Notes: a model not told the origin generated them from the sequence alone. A DNA stretch of 64,000 bases from Acidobacteriota bacterium (GCA_013289695.1 JABCZK010000019.1:18355-82354), one strand, 5' to 3'. Positions 53,109 through 61,973 are shown, counted from the stretch's first letter. Translations and numbers: made by a program.

Positions 53109-54554
53109 TCAGCCGCACGGGGCGCAATCAAACGCCGCAGAACACAGGGAACTTTGGCGAGTGGACTCCGGCGCGATGTCTGTCGGGCGGCTCACCTGAC
53201 TAGCAGTATCACTAGATGGCACACTGGCAACCCAGGAACCATAGTCACCTGAGTAGCCGACCCGTTCCTGAAGGGCGCGAATTCGCTGCTCGAGCGCAGC
53301 GATTTCAAGGTATGACGGACGCGGCATCCATCGGATTCGATCCTGAACAGCCTGCGCTTGCGCAGCACCTCGGGCTTGAGCGCCCGCACAGAACCGCGTG
53401 GACGGCGCGTCCTCATCGCCGACGCCGATATAGTTTTCGATGAGCTGGGTAGTGACTTGCTGGCTGTGTAATAGTGACGAGCGAATATTGCCTTGCCCGG
53501 TAACGACATTCCCGACTCCGAATACGCGGTCGGATCCGGCGTGCCGTGGCAGAGTTTCATCGTCGAAATCGTAATATTCGCCCTTCATGGAGACGCCCGG
53601 GATCTGCTCAGGCACGGACCCGATTGACGAAATCACCATGGGCGCTCGGAGTTCGTACTCCGAACCAGCTACGGGCTCTGCTTTTCTGCCTTCCACATTG
53701 GTCTCGGCCACTTTTAAGCCGACCAGGCGGCCATTGGCTACAAGCAGCCCTGTCGGCATCCTGCGATCCTGAACCCGGAACAAGTATTTCTCCTGCGCCA
53801 AACGAAGCATCTTCAGACGGGTCGCTTCTGTCTTCGCGACCTGATCAGGCGTGGCATTCTTTGCAGGCTGAGCCAGCGGCATGTCTTGCGCGCGGCGGCG
53901 ATAAATTAGTAGGCATCTTTTAATGCCAAGATCCTCAGGCGAGATGCCGTGCAATTTGCAAACGGCGGGGATGCCTTTCTTTTCGAGCTCGTACACATCC
54001 GTTTGCACTCCGCGCGCCCGAAGAGCACGCTCATAGTTTTCGAGTTGCAGGATCTTCACGACGTCCATCGAGGCAAGCCCGCCGCCTACGACCAACGCAT
54101 CGTCAGGAGTTTGGTAATACGGGCCGGTGTAGCGCTCCTCGTTCTTGTGGTTGTACCAATAAATGAAGGGATTCTGGTAAACCAGACCTTTGCCGACGAA
54201 TTCTTGCGCCCCCGCCATTCCCAGTTCTCTGTCTCGCCATGCTCCGTTTGCGAGGAGCACCGCGGAAAAACCCCAGTTGTCGCGGAGATCTTGAAAATCC
54301 AGGTCACGGCCGAGCTTGGTGGATGGAAGGAAGAAAATTCCGGGCTGCTTCAGGCGAGCGTCGATGCGACCGTACTCCTGTTTGCGCTGCTCCCGGTGCC
54401 AGCGCGGCAGGCCGTCTTCAATCTTGCCGTAAGGTCTTGCGTTCTGTTCGATGACGACGACACGAATCCCGTGGTGCGCCAATATCTCTGCCGCGACTGA
54501 ACCGGCGATCGCTCCTCCAACAATGGCCACAAAGTGATACGGTCTGTCTTTCAT
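53109..54554 (-). CDS. FAD-dependent pyridine nucleotide oxidoreductase (adrenodoxin/ferredoxin-NADP reductase-like)
   Basis: 481 residues; ATG at 54554 with GGGAG. The first dinucleotide motif is HFVAIVGGAIAGSVAAEILA at the N-terminus; the second is ALVVGGGLASMDVVKILQLE near residue 170. The C-terminal FAD part carries RVFGVGNVVTGQGNIRSSLL. There are no redox CxxC or iron-sulphur cysteines in the core. It resembles the small subunit of glutamate synthase or ferredoxin-NADP reductases and may supply electrons to the old yellow enzyme or an unseen partner. Confidence 0.85.
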   Translation of the reverse strand: MKDRPYHFVAIVGGAIAGSVAAEILAHHGIRVVVIEQNARPYGKIEDGLPRWHREQRKQEYGRIDARLKQPGIFFLPSTKLGRDLDFQDLRDNWGFSAVLLANGAWRDRELGMAGAQEFVGKGLVYQNPFIYWYNHKNEERYTGPYYQTPDDALVVGGGLASMDVVKILQLENYERALRARGVQTDVYELEKKGIPAVCKLHGISPEDLGIKRCLLIYRRRAQDMPLAQPAKNATPDQVAKTEATRLKMLRLAQEKYLFRVQDRRMPTGLLVANGRLVGLKVAETNVEGRKAEPVAGSEYELRAPMVISSIGSVPEQIPGVSMKGEYYDFDDETLPRHAGSDRVFGVGNVVTGQGNIRSSLLHSQQVTTQLIENYIGVGDEDAPSTRFCAGAQARGAAQAQAVQDRIRWMPRPSYLEIAALEQRIRALQERVGYSGDYGSWVASVPSSDTASQVSRPTDIAPESTRQSSLCSAAFDCAPCG

Positions 54555-54584
54555 CGTAACTCCCGAGCGCACTCTGCAAAGTGC

Positions 54585-55763
54585 TCAAGCACCACCGCGA
54601 AGTTGCTGACGAAGTGGATCGGACGATGAGCCACGGCGTTGCTGTTCATAAAAGGGATAATCGGTGTAGCCGCGAGCGTCGAAAGTGTAAAAAGTATCGC
54701 GGTCGTATGCATTCAGAGGTAGCCCGAGCCTGATGCGCTCTGGCAAGTCGGGATTGGCGACGAAATACCGTCCGAAGGCCACTAAATCCGCATCGCCAGC
54801 TCGAACAGCAGCTTCGGCAGTATCCGGTTCAAACCCCCCGGCCGAAATAATCGTTCCCGTAAATATCTCTCGCAGCCTCGCGGTCGCGATGTGCCCTTGG
54901 CCTTCGGCGATCAGCACGTTCCCTTTGACACGCGGTTCGATAATGTGCAAGTAAGCGAGCTCAAAGCGGTTCAGTTGCTTTGCGACGTAGTCAAACAGCG
55001 CGATCGGATTGCTGTCTGACATCTCATTCCATCGCCCACTTGGCCCGATGCGTACCCCTACGCGGTTGCCACCCCAAACCGAGACCATGGCCCCGACAAC
55101 TTCCAGCAGGAACCGGGACCGGTTTTCGATGGTACCGCCGTAGGCGTCGCTGCGCTTGTTGCTCCCGTCCTGCAGGAACTGATCGGGCAAATAACCATTA
55201 GCTGCATGAAGTTCGACGCCATCGAACCCAGCCGCCTTTGCCCGCTCGGCAGCTTTGCGGTAGTCTCCGACGATGCCTGGAATTTCAGCAATATCCAGCT
55301 CGCGATGTGGTGAGGGCTTGAACCAACCAGCCGGGGTCGAAGCCATTGCAGTTGTTTTGGGACCGTAATACTCCGGCACGACGGAAGGCGCCACCGGCGC
55401 CGCGCCGTTGGTCATGCCAACATGTGACGAGCGTCCGGTGTGCCACAGTTGCGAAAACATGCGGCCGCCTTTGGCGTGAACTGCATCGACAATTTTCTTC
55501 CAGCCGGCGACCTGGCCGTCCGAATACATTCCCGGAGCCCCATACCAACCGCGAGCGGTGATCGAGATGGTTGTCGCTTCGGAAATGATGAATCCACCTT
55601 CCGATGCGCGCTGCGTGTAGTACTCCCGCATCAGGTCGCCGGGAATGTCACCAGGTTGAACAGACCGTGAGCGTGTGAGTGGAGACATCACCACGCGGTG
55701 CTTCAGCTCCATGGGTCCGACTTTAACTGGTGTGAACAGCTTGCCTGCGCTTACTGTTTTCAT
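54585..55763 (-). CDS. Old yellow enzyme family alkene reductase (NemA-like)
   Basis: 392 residues; the ATG at 55763 opens MKTVSAGKLFTPVKVGPMEL. Family motifs are complete: HRVVMSPLTRSRSVQPGDIP, QLWHTGRSSHVG, FDGVELHAANGYLPDQFLQD with the substrate-binding His and Asn, SNKRSDAYGGTIENRSRFLL, and AFGRYFVANPDLPERI. It uses FMN and NADPH to reduce activated C=C bonds in the cytoplasm. Second gene of the operon, 110 bases after the SDR gene. A start further upstream has no ribosome binding site. Confidence 0.93.
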   Translation of the reverse strand: MKTVSAGKLFTPVKVGPMELKHRVVMSPLTRSRSVQPGDIPGDLMREYYTQRASEGGFIISEATTISITARGWYGAPGMYSDGQVAGWKKIVDAVHAKGGRMFSQLWHTGRSSHVGMTNGAAPVAPSVVPEYYGPKTTAMASTPAGWFKPSPHRELDIAEIPGIVGDYRKAAERAKAAGFDGVELHAANGYLPDQFLQDGSNKRSDAYGGTIENRSRFLLEVVGAMVSVWGGNRVGVRIGPSGRWNEMSDSNPIALFDYVAKQLNRFELAYLHIIEPRVKGNVLIAEGQGHIATARLREIFTGTIISAGGFEPDTAEAAVRAGDADLVAFGRYFVANPDLPERIRLGLPLNAYDRDTFYTFDARGYTDYPFYEQQRRGSSSDPLRQQLRGGA

Positions 55764-55873
55764 GAGCCCGCACTCCCTCAGAATTGTTCTGCCAACCCGA
55801 GGCCAGATGCCGGTTATTAAAATTCCGCTCGCGCATCTGGCCTCGCTCTGTGCAACGTTCCGCGTGCGTTCGT

Positions 55874-56617
55874 TCAAGCGTTCATCCCGCCGTCCACGGT
55901 GAGATTCGCGCCGGTAATGTAGGAGGACTCGGGACCGGCGACAAATGCCACCATCGCGGCGATCTCATCCACACGCCCGTAGCGATCGAGCGCTGTGGCA
56001 GCCTTCTGCGGGACGGCCCATTCGCCGGCTGCGGGATTCAATTCCGTGTCGATCGGACCGGGCTGCCCGTTGTTGACCGTGATGCCGCGGCTGCCGATCT
56101 CTCTGGCCAGCGCCTGAGTGAACATCTTGACAGCTCCCTTTGTGCCCGCGTATGGCACAAGCCCGGGTGCCGCGACACGCTCACCTACAGCGGAACCGAT
56201 CATGATGACGCGACCGCCGCTCTTCATGTGCTTTAGCGCGGCCTGCGTCGCGACGTACACGCCGCGGACATTGATGTCGAGCACGCGATCCATCTCTTCC
56301 AGCGTCGCCTCCGCGAACGGTTTCGGAATGGCCGTGCCGGCGTTGTTCACCAGCACATCCAGACGGCCGAAGGTTGCAAATGTCTTTTCCACCGCGGCTA
56401 TAACTGCGTCGGCATCGGCGGCGTCCGCCTGAATTGCGATCGCCTTTCGGCCTGTACGTTCAATCTCCTTGACGACTGAGGCGGCCGCATCGGCACCTTT
56501 CGTGTAGGTGATGGCCACGTCCGCTCCGTCCGCGGCGAGACGCCGAGCGATTGCAGCACCGATTCCGCGCGAGCCGCCCGTAATGAGTGCAATCTTTCCT
56601 TCCAGCTTCTTTGACAT
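55874..56617 (-). CDS. Short-chain dehydrogenase/reductase (3-oxoacyl-ACP reductase-like)
   Basis: 247 residues; ATG at 56617 with GAGGAG. Classical SDR motifs: LITGGSRGIGAAIARRLA at the N-terminus, NNAGTAIPKP, the catalytic Ser in IMIGSAVGERV and YxxxK as YAGTKGA, plus GPIDTELNPAAG. Expected NAD(P)H-dependent reduction of a ketone. First gene of the reductase operon, transcribed away from the broken LysR gene. Confidence 0.92.
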   Translation of the reverse strand: MSKKLEGKIALITGGSRGIGAAIARRLAADGADVAITYTKGADAAASVVKEIERTGRKAIAIQADAADADAVIAAVEKTFATFGRLDVLVNNAGTAIPKPFAEATLEEMDRVLDINVRGVYVATQAALKHMKSGGRVIMIGSAVGERVAAPGLVPYAGTKGAVKMFTQALAREIGSRGITVNNGQPGPIDTELNPAAGEWAVPQKAATALDRYGRVDEIAAMVAFVAGPESSYITGANLTVDGGMNA

Positions 56618-56641
56618 TGTGGTTTCTCCTCGAAGTAGATC

Positions 56642-56769
56642 CATGCCCATCAGGCATGAGTCGAAATCTTATTGCTCGCCTAACGCATTCCGGTCGCTAC
56701 ATTAGATTCGGAAACCAGGTAGCCGTCGCACGAGGGAGCATACTTTGTTAAGCTCGGAGCGATACTTTG
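56642..56769. promoter_or_regulatory. Operator-like elements in the SDR/LysR divergent region
   Basis: A dyad CATGCC-CATCA-GGCATG lies at 56642-56658, just upstream of the SDR start. The octamer ATACTTTG occurs twice at 56740-56747 and 56762-56769, spaced 22 bases, about two helical turns, before the LysR start. Both fit binding sites of a LysR-type regulator, though the exact T-N11-A box is not clear. Confidence 0.4.
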
Positions 56770-56787
56770 CAAGCATGGAAGCGAGGA

Positions 56788-57690
56788 ATGGAATTACGAC
56801 ATCTACGTTACTCCGTCGCGGTTGCCGAGGCAGGAAGTCTGACGGTGGCGGCTGCACGAAAACTACACACGTCACAATCTTCGTTGAGTCGGCAGATTCG
56901 AGACCTTGAGCACGAGGTAGGCGCGCAACTCTTGACGCGCCGCGCTCGCGGTATCGAACTGACACCCACGGGTCGAGCTTTTCTCGAACACGCCCGCTCG
57001 GTGCTATCGCAGGTTGCAGCAGGAACCGGAGCTGCTCGCCGAGTCGCTCATCCCGCCAAGCCGTGCTTCTCGATAGGCTTTCTCACTGGACACGAATTGA
57101 CGTGGATGCCCGAAGCCTTGCGGATCTTGCGCGACGAACTGCCTAACATCGACGTGATGATATCGAGTCAATACTCGCCGCAGCTCGCCGATGCCATTGG
57201 GAAGGGAACGGTCGGTGCAGGTTTTCTTTGACGCGAACAAGGCGTGCCAGAATTGGCATTCCGTCCTCTCGTCAAAGAGCTCTTGGTAGTGGTCTTACCT
57301 AGTGCACACCGTCTGGCTACGCGCAAAGCAATCAGTCCTGGCGACCCGGTGGGCGAGACATTCGTTGGCGTGTCGCGCACGGCTCCTGTGCTGCGCGCGG
57401 TCATTGACGATTACTTGAAGCGGTCCGGAATCAATATCACGCCGGATCACGAGACGGAGCACGTCGTTATGGGAGTGTCCTTAATAGCGTCGACGGGCGG
57501 CGTAGGGCTGTTACCTGCTTACGCCAAGAACTTTCTCACTGGGTCTGTAACGAGCCGTCCTCTCAAGGGAAACACGCCGACTGTCGAGCTTGTACTCGGG
57601 TACAAAAAGTCCGACGAGTCTCCCGTCCTGAAGCTTTTGCTTTCGAGCTTGGACGAGTTGGTCGCTCGTGTCTCGAACCAGTCACATTAA
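56788..57690 (+). pseudogene. LysR-type regulator interrupted by one in-frame TGA
   Basis: From ATG 56788 the frame encodes MELRHLRYSVAVAEAGSLTV with a full LysR helix-turn-helix (KLHTSQSSLSRQIRDLEHEV) and the first half of the effector domain, up to GKGTVGAGFL, then TGA at 57229-57231. The same frame continues without break as REQGVPELAFRPLVKELLVV to 57690. A single C-to-T change in CGA would explain the stop, since LysR proteins have Arg there (FLRREQ). So the gene is otherwise intact; it is a recent pseudogene or a base error. It lies divergent from the reductase operon it probably once controlled. Confidence 0.85.
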
Positions 57691-57766
57691 AGCCTTCCTA
57701 TGCAGCACGGTTGGGTCAGTTGTGCCGCAACTCGCCTTCCGAAGTCCCGTCCGAACAACGGACGAT

Positions 57767-57828
57767 CCGGAAGTAATCGTCGCCCTGTGTGGATCATCAA
57801 ACTGTCTCACTTTAGGGGTTCACTCCAC
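57767..57828 (+). repeat. Dispersed repeat, arm D
   Basis: CCGGAAGTAATC, GTGTGGATCATC, AAACTGTCTCACTTTAGGGG and TTCACTCC. It matches arm C at 51.2 kb in the same sense. It is inverted relative to the start of copy B, 28 bases away, so D and B together form a large imperfect palindrome. Confidence 0.7.
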
Positions 57829-57855
57829 CATCCGATTTGAACGCAGCGGCGGACA

Positions 57856-58042
57856 GTGAACCCCGCAGTGAGACAAAACTGCGCATGACACCCTTGTGTG
57901 ACGTGGGGTTTCGCCTCGGATTACCGCCCATCATCGAGCTATGAACTTGACTACGGCCGCCCGACACTTCGCAGGAGAGCCAGTGGCGCCCAGAAACGTT
58001 TACTTCCGGTTCGCCCGTAATCCGACCAGAATCGTTGGCAAC
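57856..58042 (+). repeat. Dispersed repeat, copy B
   Basis: It begins GTGAACCCCGCAGTGAGACA and matches copy A at 47.6 kb over its whole length. The first 30 bases are an inverted image of arm D. The termini (GTGAACCCC followed by a GAGACA/GTTT block) look like those of a small mobile element or of IS3-like ends. Confidence 0.8.
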
Positions 58043-58262
58043 TGCCCAGATCACTTCCTACAAGCGGACTTCTGGACAGTCAGCGGGATTAGGGGACATC
58101 TGTTGCGACGCCGTGGGTAAGTGGCCTCGCGTCCGACGGGGAGACTCTGCTCACAAGTTCCCGGATGCTCGGACAACCCCACAGGATCAAAGATGCATTG
58201 GCCAAGCGGAGGGCATGAGACGTCGTGGAATCAAAAGTTCACGACTTCAGCAAGCATTTCCG

Positions 58263-59237
58263 TCAAAGGATAACAACGACTCGACCGCGACGAGTAGGAT
58301 GATCCGCTAGTTCGTGGGCACGGGCGATTTCGGCAAGCGGGATTCGTTCGCCGATTTCGAATCCTGTCCAACCGGCTTCGAGTGCGGAGTTGATATCGCG
58401 CGCTGCCTGCATTTTTGCCGCGCGCGGGAAATCGTCGCTGCCAAGAAAGTACACGCGGATATTCTTGAAGACCATTTGCCAGAAGGGAATCTTCGGAGTC
58501 GCGTTGTCGGTGGCATAGGAGGCGATGGAGCCGTCATTTTTCAGCATCTCGACGTCGGCATCGACGTTGGCGCCGAAAGCCACTTCGACGATGTGATCGA
58601 CGCCCTCGGGCGCGAGTGCTTTCACGCGCGAGACCAGATCACTGCTGCTGACGATCACTTCTTGTGCGCCAGCGTTGCGTGCCGTGGGCTCGTCCGACCC
58701 AGACCGCACCGCGCCGATAACCCGCGCTCCGACATGCCGCGCCAGAGCAACCGCGCAGAGTCCCACGGACCCCGCCGCGCCTTGAACCAAAACCGTGCGC
58801 CCGCGAACCTCACCGCCAACATGAACCGCGCGATGTCCCGTGATGCCCGGAATGCCGAGACACGCACCCTGCTCCATCGAGACGTTGGCGGCAAGCGGTG
58901 CAACGTGATCGACGGGTACGACCACGAATTCCGCCGCCGTGCCGAAGGCGCGATACGACTGCGCTCCATAGCACCACACATTGCGGCCGGTCCATTCGGC
59001 GCTGACGCCCGCGCCGATCTGGTCGATACGGCCGGCGCCGTCGCTGTGAGGAATCACGCGCGGATACGGCATCCCGACTCCGAACGCGTCTCCACGTTTT
59101 TTGGTGTCGCCGGGATTAATGCCCGAGGCAGAGATGCGGATGCGAACTTCGCCGGGGCCTGCGGTCGGGGCTGCCATTTCGCCGACTTTCAGCACGTCGC
59201 GAGCGGGACCCTGCTTTTCGTACCACGCTGCTTTCAT
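58263..59237 (-). CDS. NADPH:quinone oxidoreductase, MDR superfamily
   Basis: 324 residues. GroES-like part with ASGINPGDTKKRGD and PHSDGAGRIDQIGAGVSAEW; Rossmann part with VLVQGAAGSVGLCAVALARH. The second half (VEVAFGANVDADVEMLKNDG) is typical of zinc-free quinone reductases. Expected to use NADPH for quinone or enone reduction. The upstream VOC gene reads 122 bases into this gene in another frame. Confidence 0.9.
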   Translation of the reverse strand: MKAAWYEKQGPARDVLKVGEMAAPTAGPGEVRIRISASGINPGDTKKRGDAFGVGMPYPRVIPHSDGAGRIDQIGAGVSAEWTGRNVWCYGAQSYRAFGTAAEFVVVPVDHVAPLAANVSMEQGACLGIPGITGHRAVHVGGEVRGRTVLVQGAAGSVGLCAVALARHVGARVIGAVRSGSDEPTARNAGAQEVIVSSSDLVSRVKALAPEGVDHIVEVAFGANVDADVEMLKNDGSIASYATDNATPKIPFWQMVFKNIRVYFLGSDDFPRAAKMQAARDINSALEAGWTGFEIGERIPLAEIARAHELADHPTRRGRVVVIL

Positions 59238-59712
59238 AAAGATTCCGCGAAGACGTTAACACGTCCGGAGGCGTTACCGGTACAAGTCCAAGGGGGCCCG
59301 CAGTCATGGTCGTTTGTCCGACCTCTATGAGGTAGCCGTCCGGGTCGCGCATGTAGCATTGCAACTCCGTCGCGTGGACTTTCGGTTCGGTGATGAATTT
59401 CGCGCCGCGCGCGCGCCAGAGGTCGTAGTAGCCCCTGATGTCTGTCACGCGAAGGTTCAGAAATATGCTTAGAACGTTCGGATCGCGCGGCGGCGAAGCG
59501 ACGACTTCCGGTTTGTCGTCGGTCGGGCCGCCGCCCCCATTGATCGTGAGCCAAACATTTCCAAACTGAAGAAATGTCGGCTCGCCCCGACGCAGCACCG
59601 TGGCTCCGAGCACGTCGCGATAGAATTCGACGGATCGCTGTATGTCTCGAACGATAAGGGTATTGGTCACGACCAACTTCCGTTCAGCACTCTGATCCGG
59701 TCGAAGCGACAT
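59116..59712 (-). CDS. VOC-family (glyoxalase/dioxygenase fold) protein with run-on C-terminus
   Basis: The ATG at 59712 with GAAGGAG gives a normal VOC protein at first: VVTNTLIVRDIQRSVEFYRD, VLGATVLRRGEPTFLQFG, VTDIRGYYDLWRARGAKFIT and CYMRDPDGYLIEVGQ. After about residue 155 the frame runs on for some 40 residues rich in Arg and Ser that lie inside the next gene, in another frame. So the ancestral stop was probably lost. A divalent-metal active site is plausible from the Glu and His positions. Substrate unknown. Confidence 0.82.
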   Translation of the reverse strand: MSLRPDQSAERKLVVTNTLIVRDIQRSVEFYRDVLGATVLRRGEPTFLQFGNVWLTINGGGGPTDDKPEVVASPPRDPNVLSIFLNLRVTDIRGYYDLWRARGAKFITEPKVHATELQCYMRDPDGYLIEVGQTTMTAGPLGLVPVTPPDVLTSSRNLYESSVVRKAGSRSRRAESRRNGSPDRRPRRSSHPHLCLGH

Positions 59713-59738
59713 GCCGACTCCTTCGATCCCTCTCCGAT

Positions 59739-60749
59739 TCAGTATTTGTCGTCCCAGCGCACGTACAGAATTGCCGCACGTACCTGGCTTTCCATCCAAA
59801 CATCGACTCCGGCCAGGCGATTGATCCATCGGGGCTGCAATTCTTTGACGGAATCGCTCGTGACTCGGTCCAGGACAACTTTAAAAAGCAGGAATTTGTT
59901 GTCGGTTCCGACAATTTGCGCTGCCTGAGCCACGACCGCATTCTGATCCAAATTGTTGTGGACTCGCTTCACGGTTTGATAGACGTCCATCGTGAACTCT
60001 TCGGTGATCTCGACGTCTTTCTTGGAGCCCGTGGCGGTCAAGTGCCCTCCACAAAACGTTTCAAAATCGTAGGCCATCAGCTCGGCGAAGACTTTCATGT
60101 ATTGGCCGAAATTGGCCGTGATGTCAAATCCTTGGAACGGCGCATAGCCCGGCGTCACGCAATCGACGGCCATCATGAATTTGGCCGACGGCACGTAGAT
60201 GAAAAGATCGCCTTCGACCGAGTGGTAGAAGTGGCGCGTCAGCTCGACGCTTTTCCCGCCGAGTGTGATTGTCTTCCTGTCGGCAAAAACCACATTGGGA
60301 ATCAGGCGGTTCGGGTCGTTTTCCTCTTTCAAAAACGCCGCCACGCCATCGACAGCGACAATCTTCAGGTCCTTGATATCTTTGAACACCGTCGAGCCGC
60401 CGATGTGGTCTTTGTGGGCGTGCGAATAGACGAGATATTTGATCGGCTGGTCGGTGACTTTTGCGATGGCTGCCGGAATGCCTTTACCGAAACTCTCCGG
60501 CGCGTCGAATACGATGACGCCGTCGGCCGTCACGAAGAATGCGGATTGCCACATGTTGTCGGAAATGACGTACATGTCGCGGCCCACATTCTTCACGGCG
60601 TATCCGAGTTTCGGATCGACGTCGAAAAACTGCGCTTTCACCGACGGCAGAATGGGCACGTAGCGCTTTAGATCTTCGTTCGAAGATTGCGCCAAAGCAG
60701 AGCTGCACCAAGCCGCCGCAACAGCCAAAATGAATATCAGTCTTTTCAT
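59739..60749 (-). CDS. Secreted metallo-beta-lactamase-fold hydrolase
   Basis: 336 residues; the ATG at 60749 with GAGGAAG opens a signal peptide (MKRLIFILAVAAAWCSSALA). The metal motif is YSHAHKDHIGG; further ligands are likely in RHFYHSVEGDLFIY, AVDCVTPGY and FETFCGGHLTATGS. The layout resembles class B3 or lactonase-like enzymes rather than known carbapenemases; the substrate is unknown. Probably periplasmic. First gene of the MBL-VOC-MDR set, opposite an intact LysR gene. Confidence 0.88.
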   Translation of the reverse strand: MKRLIFILAVAAAWCSSALAQSSNEDLKRYVPILPSVKAQFFDVDPKLGYAVKNVGRDMYVISDNMWQSAFFVTADGVIVFDAPESFGKGIPAAIAKVTDQPIKYLVYSHAHKDHIGGSTVFKDIKDLKIVAVDGVAAFLKEENDPNRLIPNVVFADRKTITLGGKSVELTRHFYHSVEGDLFIYVPSAKFMMAVDCVTPGYAPFQGFDITANFGQYMKVFAELMAYDFETFCGGHLTATGSKKDVEITEEFTMDVYQTVKRVHNNLDQNAVVAQAAQIVGTDNKFLLFKVVLDRVTSDSVKELQPRWINRLAGVDVWMESQVRAAILYVRWDDKY

Positions 60750-60843
60750 GACTTCCTCACGCCGGTAGCTTTTCGCGCCGCGCGACACTGCGCAGGATCC
60801 AGCCACCGCGAAATATAGGCCGGGCGCTTTTGCCAGAATATCG

Positions 60844-60876
60844 ATAGAATCACAAATCTATTTCCCATATTTGGGA
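60844..60876. promoter_or_regulatory. Two adjacent dyads in the MBL/LysR divergent region
   Basis: ATAGA (60844-60848) pairs with TCTAT (60857-60861) over 8 bases. Right next to it TCCCA (60863-60867) pairs with TGGGA (60872-60876) over TATT. The AT-rich symmetrical pair lies 95 bases upstream of the metallo-beta-lactamase start and is the natural place for a LysR operator. Confidence 0.5.
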
Positions 60877-61055
60877 TAATCAAGCGATCGCCCCTTGACA
60901 CCCGAGTGATCGAAAATCAGAATCCATCAAGCTTCAGATCGGGAAGGTGCGGCCGCGATGCCGGTGACATGGTTCACAACTTTCTCGGCCGCGCGCTCGG
61001 CCAATCATCGATCAGCGAGCGAGACGCGTGACGAGTATCTGACAATCATACTTCC

Positions 61056-61973
61056 ATGAGCATGCCGGATCTGAGCTCGCTCGTTATCTTCGCGAGAGTC
61101 GTTGACGCGAACAGTTTCTCCGAGGCTGCGCGCCGCCTTAAGATTCCGCTTTCGACGGTGAGCCGACGCGTCGCCGAGCTCGAGGCCGATTTGGGTGTGC
61201 GCCTGCTGGAACGTTCCACTCGCAGTTTGCGGCTCACCGATGTGGGATCCCGCGTGCTTCAGTTCGCGGTGCGTGGCGCAGAGTTGAGCGAAGCTGTCCT
61301 CAATATCGCTTCGGACCATTCGTCGAAAGTCTCGGGTACTTTGCGGCTGGCCGCGCCGCCCAGCATCTCCGATTCGCTGCTGGCGCCGCTGGTCAACTCG
61401 TTCCAGGAATCGTATCCCGACGTCCGCGTCCAAATCATGGTCACCGAAAGGATCGTCGATCATATTGGGGAGGGCGTCGACCTGCTCTTTCGGGTCGGCG
61501 CGCTGAGGGATTCGACTCTCGTTGCGCGCAAGATTTTGACCTATCGGCATCAACTGCTCGCGAGTCCCACCTATCTGAAGACCCATAAGCGAGCGACGAC
61601 GCCGGAGGACTTGCTCGGGCATCGCCTCATCGCATTCTCGAGGTGGCAGCCCGAAAACCGCTGGCACTTCGTTCACGCCAGTAGCAAGGAAACGACAAAA
61701 CTGCGGTTCGAGCCGTATCTTTCGATAAATGATTACGCCGGAATTGTTCCGGCGCTACTGGCGGGAGTTGGCATTGGAGAGCTTCCACCGCTCGTGCGTC
61801 CGGAGTTGGTGCAGCAGGGCCGGCTCGTCGAGGTAATGCACAACTGGCGCTTGCGCACCTTCGATCTCTGGCTGCTCCACGTCGGAAACAGGCACCTCCC
61901 TCGCGCTGTACAGTTGTTCAAGGAATTTGCAGCGAAAATGACGCCGAGATTGTTTCCCAAGCTTCCCGTCTGA
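61056..61973 (+). CDS. LysR-type transcriptional regulator (intact)
   Basis: 305 residues with a full winged helix-turn-helix (FARVVDANSFSEAARRLKIP, LSTVSRRVAELEADLG) and an effector domain (LRLAAPPSISDSLLAPLVNS, LLFRVGALRDSTLVARKILT, ALLAGVGIGELPPLVRPEL). It probably regulates the divergent MBL-VOC-MDR genes in response to a small molecule and represses itself, as is usual for this family. No defects are seen, in contrast to the LysR gene at 56.8 kb. Confidence 0.92.
   Translation: MSMPDLSSLVIFARVVDANSFSEAARRLKIPLSTVSRRVAELEADLGVRLLERSTRSLRLTDVGSRVLQFAVRGAELSEAVLNIASDHSSKVSGTLRLAAPPSISDSLLAPLVNSFQESYPDVRVQIMVTERIVDHIGEGVDLLFRVGALRDSTLVARKILTYRHQLLASPTYLKTHKRATTPEDLLGHRLIAFSRWQPENRWHFVHASSKETTKLRFEPYLSINDYAGIVPALLAGVGIGELPPLVRPELVQQGRLVEVMHNWRLRTFDLWLLHVGNRHLPRAVQLFKEFAAKMTPRLFPKLPV

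Larger units (their letters stand above)
57691..58262. other. Non-coding interval with nested dispersed repeats
   Basis: No gene is supported. It contains arm D (57767-57828) and copy B (57856-58042). Beyond 58043 I see nothing recognisable. Confidence 0.5.

Noticed and set aside
57229..57231. Selenocysteine or programmed readthrough at the LysR TGA
   Set aside because: The position is normally Arg, no stem-loop of the required kind follows directly, and LysR proteins are not known selenoproteins.
60844..60876. Crp/Fnr binding site
   Set aside because: The arms do not match TGTGA-N6-TCACA or TTGAT-N4-ATCAA. A LysR site is the better guess from location.
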